In this document: positions 9,629 to 17,591 of the stretch, one piece after another
Numbering within the stretch: position 1 is the first letter of the stretch
Layout: every line of letters begins with the position of its first letter
Assembly (NCBI RefSeq): GCF_900457465.1
Contig: NZ_UAUU01000009.1
Coordinates: 434,001 to 498,000 of the forward strand
Direction: 5' to 3'
Length of the DNA: 64,000 nucleotides
From: Sphingobacterium multivorum
GTDB lineage: Bacteria > Bacteroidota > Bacteroidia > Sphingobacteriales > Sphingobacteriaceae
Position numbers and translations under genes: made by a program
Notes under the pieces: model-generated
Database searches by the model: none
Told to the model about the DNA's origin: nothing
What the model saw: only the letters and a program-made list of their open reading frames with translations

Positions 9629-10810
9629 ATGAGATCAAGAATACTTGCTTTTGTGGCCCTGACACTGCTCTCCTTTCGTGCCACAGCACAGGTCACACCC
9701 CGAATAGAAAATCCGAATGACACTTTACAAAGCCGTACCCCAGCTAAGACGAGACTTATATTCCAACTTGAACATGAAAGCGGGGGCGAACTCAAATTCA
9801 ATGAGCGCTCCAAAGAAACCCTTGCTGACTCATACTATAGTGGGTTAAATTTTAGAGTCGGTTTTCAGACCCAGTTTCAAGACTCATTAAAGAGTATTTA
9901 CAATGAAATATACAACTATCCAATATACGGCATAGGCATCTACAGCAGTACTTTTGGTCAGGAGCACCTCGGACGACCTTTCGCCGCCTATGGCTTTGTT
10001 GCCATTCCTATTCGGCCAAAAGTAAATTCAAGATGGAATTTCAACTACCGCATTGCGCTCGGTCTTTCCGGGAGATTCAACCCCTACAATGAGGAGGACA
10101 ATCCGTTCAACCTACTTATTGGCAGCAAAAACAATGTATTTATTGATCTTGGACTTCAGGTCAACTACCGCCTAAATAAAAACTTTCAGGTAGGGGCTGG
10201 TGCAGCCTTCCACCACTTCAGCAATGGCGCCCTGGCATTACCGAACACAGGGATAAACCTCGTCCCCTTGAGCCTATCGGTTTCGTATACACCAACAAAC
10301 AAGCCTTTTGATTATAGAAAAAGTAGTATTCCACAAATGGAGAAAACAGAGGAACTCCATTTCAACTATGCCTTTGGCTTCAAACAGATTGATCGCGAAC
10401 ACGATAGCCAATATTTTAAATCTATGCTAGGTGCATACTACAGCAAGCATTTCGGCTACAAATGGCGGCTTGGCGCTGGGTTTGATGCATTTTATTCAGC
10501 CAGTGGAAACGACGAGAAGGTTGCCGGCGACAAAGCCGGAAAATTCTCCGCCTTATTTTCTTACGGCCCCGCATTCTACATTGATCATGTGTTAAATTCA
10601 CGCCTTTATATCAACGGAAATGTAGGAGTCTATCTTCATCGCAACGAATTCAATGGCGAGAGCATGCCCGTGTATTTAAGAGCAGGAGTACGTTATAAAG
10701 TTTACAAAGATTTCTTTGCCGGTGTTTCCATTAAAGCCCATGGCGGTAAAGCTGATTTTATTGAATGGACAACAGGTTACGGAATTAAACTAGGGAAGAA
10801 ACGGAAATAG
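9629..10810 (+). CDS. Acyloxyacyl hydrolase / lipid A 3-O-deacylase (PagL-like)
   Basis: The 393-residue protein has a signal peptide (cleavage near ATAQ, residues 18-21) and strand-rich sequence consistent with an outer-membrane beta barrel. The key motif is GAGAAFHHFSNG at 189-200, in which His196 and Ser198 match the His-x-Ser of the PagL catalytic triad. PagL removes the 3-O-linked acyl chain from lipid A. The protein is about twice the length of Pseudomonas PagL (about 150 mature residues) because of additional barrel-like sequence on both sides, as is common for Bacteroidota members. A TAnnTTTG promoter precedes it and a strong terminator follows, so it is monocistronic. The substrate is inferred from the family. 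Confidence 0.8.
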   Translation: MRSRILAFVALTLLSFRATAQVTPRIENPNDTLQSRTPAKTRLIFQLEHESGGELKFNERSKETLADSYYSGLNFRVGFQTQFQDSLKSIYNEIYNYPIYGIGIYSSTFGQEHLGRPFAAYGFVAIPIRPKVNSRWNFNYRIALGLSGRFNPYNEEDNPFNLLIGSKNNVFIDLGLQVNYRLNKNFQVGAGAAFHHFSNGALALPNTGINLVPLSLSVSYTPTNKPFDYRKSSIPQMEKTEELHFNYAFGFKQIDREHDSQYFKSMLGAYYSKHFGYKWRLGAGFDAFYSASGNDEKVAGDKAGKFSALFSYGPAFYIDHVLNSRLYINGNVGVYLHRNEFNGESMPVYLRAGVRYKVYKDFFAGVSIKAHGGKADFIEWTTGYGIKLGKKRK

Positions 10811-10892
10811 TTAGAAAATAAATGCGAAAGATTCCCGAGATAGATTGAATACCGGATCGGGGACTTTCAAATTTACAGCGAATTCAGCCCAT

Positions 10893-10923
10893 AAAAAAAG
10901 CGTTCATGAAGAACGCTTTTTTT
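10893..10923. terminator. Terminator after the PagL-like gene
   Basis: AAGCGTTC and GAACGCTT flanked by A- and T-tracts give a 13-bp stem (10893-10905 with 10911-10923) around the loop ATGAA. It ends the PagL-like gene on the plus strand and the tRNA-Val operon on the minus strand. Confidence 0.9.
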
Positions 10924-10927
10924 ATCG

Positions 10928-11002
10928 TGGGGATTACTGGGTTCGAACCAGTGACCCCTACCTTGTCGAGGTAGTGCTCTAAACCAGCTGAGCTAAACCC
11001 CC
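10928..11002 (-). tRNA. tRNA-Val (anticodon GAC)
   Basis: On the minus strand the sequence starts GGGGGTTTAGCTCAGC and folds as a full cloverleaf: a 7-bp acceptor stem with one G-U, D-arm, anticodon stem CTACC/GGTAG, and T-arm with TTCGAAC. The 7-base anticodon loop is TCGACAA, giving anticodon GAC for Val codons GUC/GUU. Position 33 is C, where U is almost universal. No CCA is encoded. It is the last of four tRNA-Val genes in the array. Confidence 0.88.
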
Positions 11003-11037
11003 TAACGAAAAAAAAGCACCAATTGATGATGCTTTTG

Positions 11038-11112
11038 TGGAGGCTACAGGATTCGAACCTGTGACCCTCTGCTTGTAAGGCAGATGCTCTGAACCAGCTG
11101 AGCTAAGCCTCC
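11038..11112 (-). tRNA. tRNA-Val (anticodon TAC)
   Basis: On the minus strand the acceptor stem is GGAGGCT/AGCCTCC. The anticodon stem is TCTGC/GCAGA with loop CTTACAA, giving anticodon UAC for valine. The T-arm contains TTCGAAT. CCA is not encoded. The gene is identical over all 75 bases to the copy at 11212-11286. Confidence 0.95.
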
Positions 11113-11124
11113 GTTTTGGATTGG

Positions 11125-11199
11125 TGGAGAATACTGGATTCGAACCAGTGACCCTCTGCTTGTAAGGCAGATGCTCTGAACCAGCTGAGCTAATTCTCC
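11125..11199 (-). tRNA. tRNA-Val (anticodon TAC), variant acceptor
   Basis: It shares the D-arm and anticodon arm of its neighbours (loop CTTACAA, anticodon UAC). The acceptor stem is different (GGAGAAT/ATTCTCC), and so is one pair region of the T-stem (ACTGG/CCAGT). Compensating changes keep the pairing, so this is a functional variant rather than a decayed copy. Confidence 0.95.
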
Positions 11200-11211
11200 G
11201 ACTTTGTATGG

Positions 11212-11286
11212 TGGAGGCTACAGGATTCGAACCTGTGACCCTCTGCTTGTAAGGCAGATGCTCTGAACCAGCTGAGCTAAGCCTCC
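11212..11286 (-). tRNA. tRNA-Val (anticodon TAC)
   Basis: First gene of the minus-strand tRNA array; all 75 bases equal the copy at 11038-11112. Acceptor GGAGGCT/AGCCTCC, anticodon loop CTTACAA, no encoded CCA. Confidence 0.95.
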
Positions 11287-11416
11287 ATACTTTTTTAAAG
11301 AACGCCGTTCCCTAATTGCGTGTGCAAATATAGCTTAAAAATTCTATTCTCAAAATTATTTTATAAGATTTTATGCCTTTAATATCACAACAAGCTAAGA
11401 AACACCGAAATAATTT

Positions 11417-13486
11417 TTAATCATAGAACTTCCAAGAAATACCAAATCTAAAATTAGCACTATTCATCGGATAACGTCTGACCGTATAGTAACCATGCGG
11501 ATAGAAGTTCTGATTTAAAAAATTATAACTCAAAAACATATTCACCCGTTGTATATTCGCTGTAATCCATAGATCCATGATTGGATATGTCGAAAACTCA
11601 ATCTGTTTGTAAGCATTGTAAAACTGTCCTGTCCCAATTGAATAATTCGGATTGGCATAAGGTGTATTGAACTTTGCGTCCAGACCGATACTATAATCAA
11701 TAACTTTATAAAACAGGTTACTGTAATACAAACTATGCCAAGTATACAGCTCCGGAACAGCCAGTGTGTTCTGTTGATCTGTCTTTTGATAGACCACGAG
11801 ATTATCGAGGGTAAAATGGTTTAATTTAAATTTTTGTCCAACACTTACCTTCAACAAATTCGCTTTGTCCAATTGTGCCGGAACAATCCATTTATCCTTT
11901 TTAGGATCGTTCTGTGGATTGGACAACTCTTCGAAATAGGTATAATTGTTCATCAAAAAATACTCCACCTTACCATGGAAACCAAGCATCGGATTGGCAT
12001 ATTGAAAACCCAGATTCTGAATTTTCGTCTTTTTAAGATCTAAATCATTCCATTTTCCGTAGGTATAATTTAAATTCTCGAAAACCATCTCTGGCGATTT
12101 ATTCTGTGAATAAGCCGACAGGGTCACCTTTCCAATTTTATCCCCCATGGAGATATCCGCTTTAGCTTCATACAAGAAATCCCCAAAGTTGTGACCAAAT
12201 ACAATCTGATTCGCTTTTAAACTAAAATCAAGACGATCTGAAAACTTATACCCTAATTCACCTTTCACGATTCCATTTTGATAAAAGCGATCAAATGTGG
12301 TGCTATCCGGCAATTTCTTCAGCGGCTGTGGATAGGCTGAAGTATTGTTATAATAGCGCATGGAGTCCAACTGATGCTGCTCCACCCAGTTCATGTCGTG
12401 CTGAAAAGCCAAATTTAGTTTCGCCTCATTCTTAAAGACCGACTTTCCTCTGAGAAAAAAGTTATATTCAAATTCATTGGAAACATTCGTGATCAGCGTC
12501 TTATCACTGTTCAGCGCCAATGCCTTATTATTGTAAGGCAATGCCGCATTTTGGTCATCCATGTTCTTGAAGAAATTATAGGTCTGTCTTCTTATGCGCG
12601 TATTATGCGCCATGCTATTGGTCGGATGGATCTGCATGGTCGGCTTTCCTTTATCGATTGTATCCAATCGCCCTAAATAAAGCGATTGACGTAGAAACAA
12701 TGAGTTATCCCACCATTTGGATCGCGGTACATTTGTTTTACTCGGATCATTGAATTTCGGTATAAACCGGTCCGGAGACTGCCTGTTTCCGGGTGCAAAT
12801 GGAAGATCCTCCGTAATAGAACCATTCTCCATGGCATCCAAACGATTAAATACTGCATTGATCAACAAATTATACCGGTTATTTTTCGATTCATACCAAG
12901 ACGCAACTGAAGCCTTTAAATCCGAATAATTCTGCCCAAGATAAAATCCATCCGTTTTGGTCGAATGGAAATCGACATTCATATTCCACTGAGAATTGAT
13001 ATTCTGTGCTACCCGTGCCCTAAAGACTTGGTCATTAAAAAAGAATCCCACAGCCGACAGTTCGGAGTACCTCGCCCGGGCCCTAAAATATTGGATCGAA
13101 TCGGGGTTCAATAAATAACGTTCCAATGCTGTAAAACCAGACTGAAAGCCAATGGTCTTTTTAGGTTGGAACAATAGATCCCGTGTAGCAAGACCATAAG
13201 CCCCAAGGTTCACGCTGGGATTCCAGGGTAAATTCTGCGGATTATAATATTGATAATTATGATGTGATGTATCGATCTGCCGTGTATAAGTTCCTTTTTT
13301 TAACATATCCAGTGTGGCATATCGGATATACTTCGCAGAAAGGATGACAGAATCTTTCTTCCCATCTTCCTTTGCCCTAGCCGAATCCAATGCACTACTC
13401 CACTCTTCCTTGCTCTGGGCAATAACATCCATGGAATAAACAAATAAAACACACCATGCGGCAAGTATGCGTACGATCAACTTCAT
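11417..13486 (-). CDS. Putative porin (Bacteroidota Porin_10 type)
   Basis: The 689-residue protein begins with a signal peptide (MKLIVRILAAWCVLFVYSM, cleavage near VIAQ) and then shows long alternating aromatic/polar strands. It ends in SWKFYD with an aromatic residue near the terminus, as expected for an outer-membrane barrel. Sequence features such as LFLRQSLYLGR, GEFxYKF-like strands and repeated YNNTS/YPQP segments match the Bacteroidota 'putative porin' family (PF14121 type). No transported compound is known for the family. It lies 113 bases downstream of the purine nucleoside phosphorylase gene in the same direction. Confidence 0.75.
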   Translation of the reverse strand: MKLIVRILAAWCVLFVYSMDVIAQSKEEWSSALDSARAKEDGKKDSVILSAKYIRYATLDMLKKGTYTRQIDTSHHNYQYYNPQNLPWNPSVNLGAYGLATRDLLFQPKKTIGFQSGFTALERYLLNPDSIQYFRARARYSELSAVGFFFNDQVFRARVAQNINSQWNMNVDFHSTKTDGFYLGQNYSDLKASVASWYESKNNRYNLLINAVFNRLDAMENGSITEDLPFAPGNRQSPDRFIPKFNDPSKTNVPRSKWWDNSLFLRQSLYLGRLDTIDKGKPTMQIHPTNSMAHNTRIRRQTYNFFKNMDDQNAALPYNNKALALNSDKTLITNVSNEFEYNFFLRGKSVFKNEAKLNLAFQHDMNWVEQHQLDSMRYYNNTSAYPQPLKKLPDSTTFDRFYQNGIVKGELGYKFSDRLDFSLKANQIVFGHNFGDFLYEAKADISMGDKIGKVTLSAYSQNKSPEMVFENLNYTYGKWNDLDLKKTKIQNLGFQYANPMLGFHGKVEYFLMNNYTYFEELSNPQNDPKKDKWIVPAQLDKANLLKVSVGQKFKLNHFTLDNLVVYQKTDQQNTLAVPELYTWHSLYYSNLFYKVIDYSIGLDAKFNTPYANPNYSIGTGQFYNAYKQIEFSTYPIMDLWITANIQRVNMFLSYNFLNQNFYPHGYYTVRRYPMNSANFRFGISWKFYD

Positions 13487-13599
13487 CTAAAATTATATAA
13501 AAACCAAAAAAGCTAAATTCACCTGAATGAACAAATTACTCTCAAATATCCACCAATCCATCAACTTTGGCCATCAAAGATGATACATGAAAAGACAAT

Positions 13600-14415
13600 T
13601 TATTGCAAAGCTATTAATTCTTTCAAAATTAACGTCATTTTAGGTTCCGCTTTCTCCGCAACACTGACAATTTCCTGCAAGGAAACGGGTTTAAGATCCT
13701 CGTGAAAACCTTCATCCGTAACAACAGAAATCGCAAATACCGGAAGCGCCATATGATTAGCGACAATTACTTCTGGAACGGTACTCATACCGACCACATC
13801 GCCACCGATCAGACGCATATAGCGATATTCCGCTTTTGTTTCCAGATTTGGACCTGCAGAGGAAACATAAACAACTTTTCGTGCATTAATATCATGCTTT
13901 GCTGCGATCTCAAGAGCCTGTACGATCATTTCTCGGTTATAAGCCTCACTCATATCGGGAAATCGAGAACCAAACTCGGATAGATTTTGCCCGCGAAGTG
14001 GGTTATCGGGCAATAAATTGATATGGTCTTCAATAATACCAAGATCACCTTTTTTCACCTCAGGATTTAAGGACCCTGCGGCATTGGAAACAAACAATTT
14101 TTGTACCCCTAAAACTTTCATGATACGGATCGGAAATGTAATCTGCTGCATATCGTAACCTTCATAATAATGCAACCGCCCCTGCATAGCGACCACATTG
14201 CGGCCACTCAGTTTTCCAAAGATGAGCTTACCAGAATGAAATTCAACAGTTGAAATAGGGAAATTTGGTATATTGGAATACATTAGCTGATACTTGACTT
14301 CAATTTCATCAACCAACTTACCTAAACCAGTACCTAGGATGATACCGAATTCTGGAGTAAAATCTCCAATTTTTCTACGGATAAATTCCGTAGTCTCATT
14401 TATGCTATGATACAT
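13600..14415 (-). CDS. Purine-nucleoside phosphorylase
   Basis: The 271-residue cytosolic enzyme cleaves purine nucleosides with phosphate to base and (deoxy)ribose 1-phosphate. GIILGTGLGKLVDEI (residues 24-38) is the phosphate-binding loop. GRLHYYEGYDMQQITFP (quoted in part: GRLHYYEGY) is the second phosphate and sugar site, and VSNAAGSLNP the base-binding loop. VGMSTVPEVIVA near 205-216 completes the site, where Met and Glu contact the ribose and the base. This is the trimeric, class I purine phosphorylase type (PNP/MTAP family). Its role is salvage; it is separated from the symporter gene by 118 bases and need not belong to the sugar locus. Confidence 0.94.
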   Translation of the reverse strand: MYHSINETTEFIRRKIGDFTPEFGIILGTGLGKLVDEIEVKYQLMYSNIPNFPISTVEFHSGKLIFGKLSGRNVVAMQGRLHYYEGYDMQQITFPIRIMKVLGVQKLFVSNAAGSLNPEVKKGDLGIIEDHINLLPDNPLRGQNLSEFGSRFPDMSEAYNREMIVQALEIAAKHDINARKVVYVSSAGPNLETKAEYRYMRLIGGDVVGMSTVPEVIVANHMALPVFAISVVTDEGFHEDLKPVSLQEIVSVAEKAEPKMTLILKELIALQ

Positions 14416-14533
14416 ACGTACAGAAAACTAAGTATATCAAACTTAACTTAATTTTTCTGTACGTACAAATCAAAATCAATACTTGTATTTACATCTTCTC
14501 ACCAATGGAGAAATTTTTTATAGCTGAAAAATA

Positions 14534-16024
14534 CTAGTGATGAGATAACGCTTTTTCATTTGCTTTACCTGGAGAACTGATCAAAAGCATTAAAAACGTG
14601 ATAAAACCATTAATAATGATCAAATCCAATCCGATAACATAAGGTGTATACACTTCAATAACATAGGTTTTAAGCAAAAATAAGACGGTAGGCGAAAGTA
14701 CACAGATATAAGGTACAGCGTTATCCCGCACGGCATATTTTGTGAATATTCCGAAAACGAATAAACCTAATAAAGGTCCATAGGTATAACTCGCCGCAGT
14801 AAAGATTGCATTGACGACCGAGTCATCATTGATCAGCTTAAAGACCAGAATAACCAACAGCATCACAATGGAAAAACCGAAATGCACATAGTTACGCTGC
14901 TTGATCAGCGCTGGATCATTGGGATTTTCTTTTTTATTGAAATTTAGAAAGTCCACACAGAAAGATGTCGTTAGGGCAGTTAGCGCACTATCCGTCGTTG
15001 CAAAAGTAGCAGCCGTTAAGCCCATCATAAAGATGATTGCAGGAACAATAGCCAAGTGGTTTAATGCAATTTCTGGATACAAATAATCGCGTGTTGCCAG
15101 TTGAGTCACATCAATTCCGTTTTTAGCCGCATAGATATACAGCAAAGCACCGACAGCTAAAAAGAAAATATTAATGACCACAAAAACACTTGTAAAAGTG
15201 ATCATGTTCTTTTGGGCTTCTTTAATGGTCCCCATCGATAAGTTCTTTTGCATTAGATCCTGATCTAGCCCCGTCATCGCAATGGTCACAAAAATTCCTC
15301 CCAAGAATTGTTTCCAAAAATTTGCTTTACTGCCGACAAAATCATCCCAGAAAAAGATCTTGGAATAACTACTTTCTTTTACAGCCTCGAAAGTATCGAC
15401 GATACCAAAATCTAATCCTTTGGCCATAAAATAGATAGAGAGAATTACTGCGGTCACTAAAAAGGTAGTCTGTAGGGTATCTGTCACAATAATCGTCTTT
15501 AAGCCACCCTTGTTTGTATACATCCAGATTAACACCAAACATATAACGACCGTAATCGCGAAAGGCACATTCCAGGCATCAAAAATAAAATGCTGCAATA
15601 CGATTGCGACCAGATAAAGACGAAACGCCGAACCGATCGTACGGGAAACCAAAAAAATAGCAGCACCGGTCTTGTACGTGGTGTGCCCAAAACGTTCTTC
15701 CAAATACGTATAAATGGAAGTCAAGTTCATTCTATAATAGAGCGGAAGCAATACATAGGCAATAATGACAAAACCAACGGCGTTCCCAAGAACAAATTGA
15801 AAATAGCTAAATTCAGACGCACCGACTGCGCCGGGAACCGAGATAAAAGTTACGCCGGAGAGCGCGGTACCGATCATCCCAAAGGCGACCATATACCATT
15901 TAGAGTTCCGGTTTGCGACAAAAAAGGTAGAGTTATCGGAAGCTCCCTTCGAGGTGAAGTGAGCTACAGCAAGCAGAACTGCAAAATAGATTATTATAAA
16001 AGATAATAATATTACTGGTGACAT
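14534..16024 (-). CDS. Sodium:solute symporter (SSS family)
   Basis: The 496-residue inner-membrane protein has about 13 hydrophobic helices and the SSS core, including GTALSGVTFISVPGAVG near 52-68, TDTLQTTFL near 180 and TAATFATTDSALTALTT near 337, which forms the Na+ site. The SSS family couples sodium entry to uptake of sugars, sialic acid, proline or vitamins. It follows murQ by 37 bases in the same direction, so the most likely cargo is MurNAc or a related amino sugar. That assignment is inferred from context only. It would replace the PTS transporter MurP of other bacteria, in which case a separate cytosolic kinase is needed. Confidence 0.85.
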   Translation of the reverse strand: MSPVILLSFIIIYFAVLLAVAHFTSKGASDNSTFFVANRNSKWYMVAFGMIGTALSGVTFISVPGAVGASEFSYFQFVLGNAVGFVIIAYVLLPLYYRMNLTSIYTYLEERFGHTTYKTGAAIFLVSRTIGSAFRLYLVAIVLQHFIFDAWNVPFAITVVICLVLIWMYTNKGGLKTIIVTDTLQTTFLVTAVILSIYFMAKGLDFGIVDTFEAVKESSYSKIFFWDDFVGSKANFWKQFLGGIFVTIAMTGLDQDLMQKNLSMGTIKEAQKNMITFTSVFVVINIFFLAVGALLYIYAAKNGIDVTQLATRDYLYPEIALNHLAIVPAIIFMMGLTAATFATTDSALTALTTSFCVDFLNFNKKENPNDPALIKQRNYVHFGFSIVMLLVILVFKLINDDSVVNAIFTAASYTYGPLLGLFVFGIFTKYAVRDNAVPYICVLSPTVLFLLKTYVIEVYTPYVIGLDLIIINGFITFLMLLISSPGKANEKALSHH

Positions 16025-16061
16025 AGTTTGTTTTTAAATAGGTGATTTTAATAGGTTATGC

Positions 16062-16874
16062 TCAATGGGTATCCTGATAAGCTTCGATTGCCTGTCTTAC
16101 ATTACCAAATTGCTCAAGCAAAGCCGCAGCTTCTTCTTCAAGCGCCCCGGTCTGATCCATAATGATACGTACACCACGACCGACCAGCTTATGGTTTGAC
16201 AATTGCATATCGACCATCTTGTTCCCCTTTACCCTACCCAATTGGATCATCACTGCGGTACTGAACATATTTAACACAAGTTTCTGTGCTGTACCCGATT
16301 TCATTCGCGTAGACCCGGTAACAAATTCTGGCCCAACAATAACTTCAACCGGATACTGCGCTATTTCCGCAATCGGGGACCCTCCGTTACAGACAATACA
16401 GCCCGTCACAAGCCCTTTCTCGTTTGCCGTTTTCAATCCGCCGATAACATAAGGTGTGGTTCCAGAAGCCGCAATGCCGATAACAACATCGTTTTCATCA
16501 ATATCATACGCTTCCATATCTTTCCATGCTTGCTCCAGATCATCTTCTGCAAATTCAACTGCTTTTCTAATTGCAGTATCACCACCAGCAATCAACCCAA
16601 TGATCCATTCAAATGGAACGCCGTATGTCGGAGGTAATTCAGACGCATCCAGCACGCCCAAACGGCCACTTGTACCAGCGCCGATATAAAAAGTTCGACC
16701 ACCAGCCTTCATTTTCTCCACAGTGACTTTGACTAATGCTTCAATCTGAGGGATAGCCTGCTCTACAGCAAGTGGCACAGATTTATCCTCATTATTGATA
16801 TTTGTCAATAACTCATGCACAGACATCTTGTCTAAATCCTGATAATTCGAATCTTTCTCCGTTGTATTTACCAT
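16062..16874 (-). CDS. murQ: N-acetylmuramic acid 6-phosphate etherase
   Basis: MurQ removes D-lactate from MurNAc-6-P to give GlcNAc-6-P in the cytosol. The 270-residue SIS-domain protein carries FYIGAGTSGRLGVLDASELPPTYG (residues 62-85, quoted in part: GAGTSGRLG), with the catalytic Glu79 in SELPPTY. A second SIS loop VVIGIAASGTTPYV is near residues 130-143. GSTRMKSGTAQK then matches the family signature. Length is slightly under the 298 residues of E. coli MurQ. It lies 22 bases after the deacetylase gene and before the symporter, so these are probably co-transcribed. The product feeds NagA, encoded at 38.1 kb. Confidence 0.96.
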   Translation of the reverse strand: MVNTTEKDSNYQDLDKMSVHELLTNINNEDKSVPLAVEQAIPQIEALVKVTVEKMKAGGRTFYIGAGTSGRLGVLDASELPPTYGVPFEWIIGLIAGGDTAIRKAVEFAEDDLEQAWKDMEAYDIDENDVVIGIAASGTTPYVIGGLKTANEKGLVTGCIVCNGGSPIAEIAQYPVEVIVGPEFVTGSTRMKSGTAQKLVLNMFSTAVMIQLGRVKGNKMVDMQLSNHKLVGRGVRIIMDQTGALEEEAAALLEQFGNVRQAIEAYQDTH

Positions 16875-16896
16875 TATTAGTATATATTGTATTTCT

Positions 16897-17541
16897 TTAT
16901 TTCAATAAATCGGGTACATCCACAAGTTGATACCCTTTCCCCTTTAATATGCTAATGATATCATCCAAATGATGATACAGCTTATCTTTCCGCCGACCGT
17001 CAGTTCCCATATGAATCAATATCAAAAATCCATTGAGCCCATATCGAGCTTCGTAAGACCAGAGATTGTCGAGAATCGCTGTCGACGATAAATAACGCCC
17101 CCCCATTTCAGGATAGGTATAATCAGCCGCAGTCCGTATTCCTGGTGTATAATTAACCGAATTTAGACCAACTGCCTTTGCCCAGTCGACTGTTTCACTA
17201 TTATACCATTCATAAGAAGGAATATAATAGGACAGCTGCTCTCTTTTGACACCCGCGCCTTCCAGTGCTTTCAGGTTTGCTTTTAGATCAGCGACAAAAG
17301 AGTCACGTTTGACCAAAAGCACATCCCTACTCCCCCAGTCACTCATCAGAATATGTTTATCGGAATGCCCCGAAATCCAATGGCCATCGCTTAACATCTG
17401 ACGGACATACGGCTTAAAACCTGGAGTTCTGAGATAATCACCTGTCAGGAAAAAAGAGCCTTTAACGCCATTATGCTTTAGACTTGCTAATACCTCAGCA
17501 GTACCCTCAGATAAATCATGACCGGTAAACACCAGGGCCAC
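16897..17541 (-). CDS. Polysaccharide deacetylase domain, probably the C-terminal part of the GH9 protein
   Basis: This is a 214-residue NodB-fold deacetylase segment. Visible motifs are VFTGHD at residues 4-9 with the likely catalytic Asp9, then GSFFLTGDYL, and HSDKH at 59-63, the His-x3-His metal pair. IPSYEWYN and a C-terminal ILIHMGTDG are the later motifs. Such enzymes de-N-acetylate GlcNAc or MurNAc residues. The only in-frame start is GTG at 17541, and it cuts through a conserved strand: the same frame is open upstream to 17620 and reads GAIVRGDSTKRQVALVFTG, with no start codon. The upstream residues therefore come from translation that began in the GH9 gene, which ends in another frame at 17592. 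Taken alone it has no signal peptide; fused, it would be exported. Confidence 0.82.
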   Translation of the reverse strand: MALVFTGHDLSEGTAEVLASLKHNGVKGSFFLTGDYLRTPGFKPYVRQMLSDGHWISGHSDKHILMSDWGSRDVLLVKRDSFVADLKANLKALEGAGVKREQLSYYIPSYEWYNSETVDWAKAVGLNSVNYTPGIRTAADYTYPEMGGRYLSSTAILDNLWSYEARYGLNGFLILIHMGTDGRRKDKLYHHLDDIISILKGKGYQLVDVPDLLK

Positions 17542-17591
17542 CTGCCGTTTTGTCGAGTCGCCCCGGACAATAGCTCCAAAAACATCCCGTG

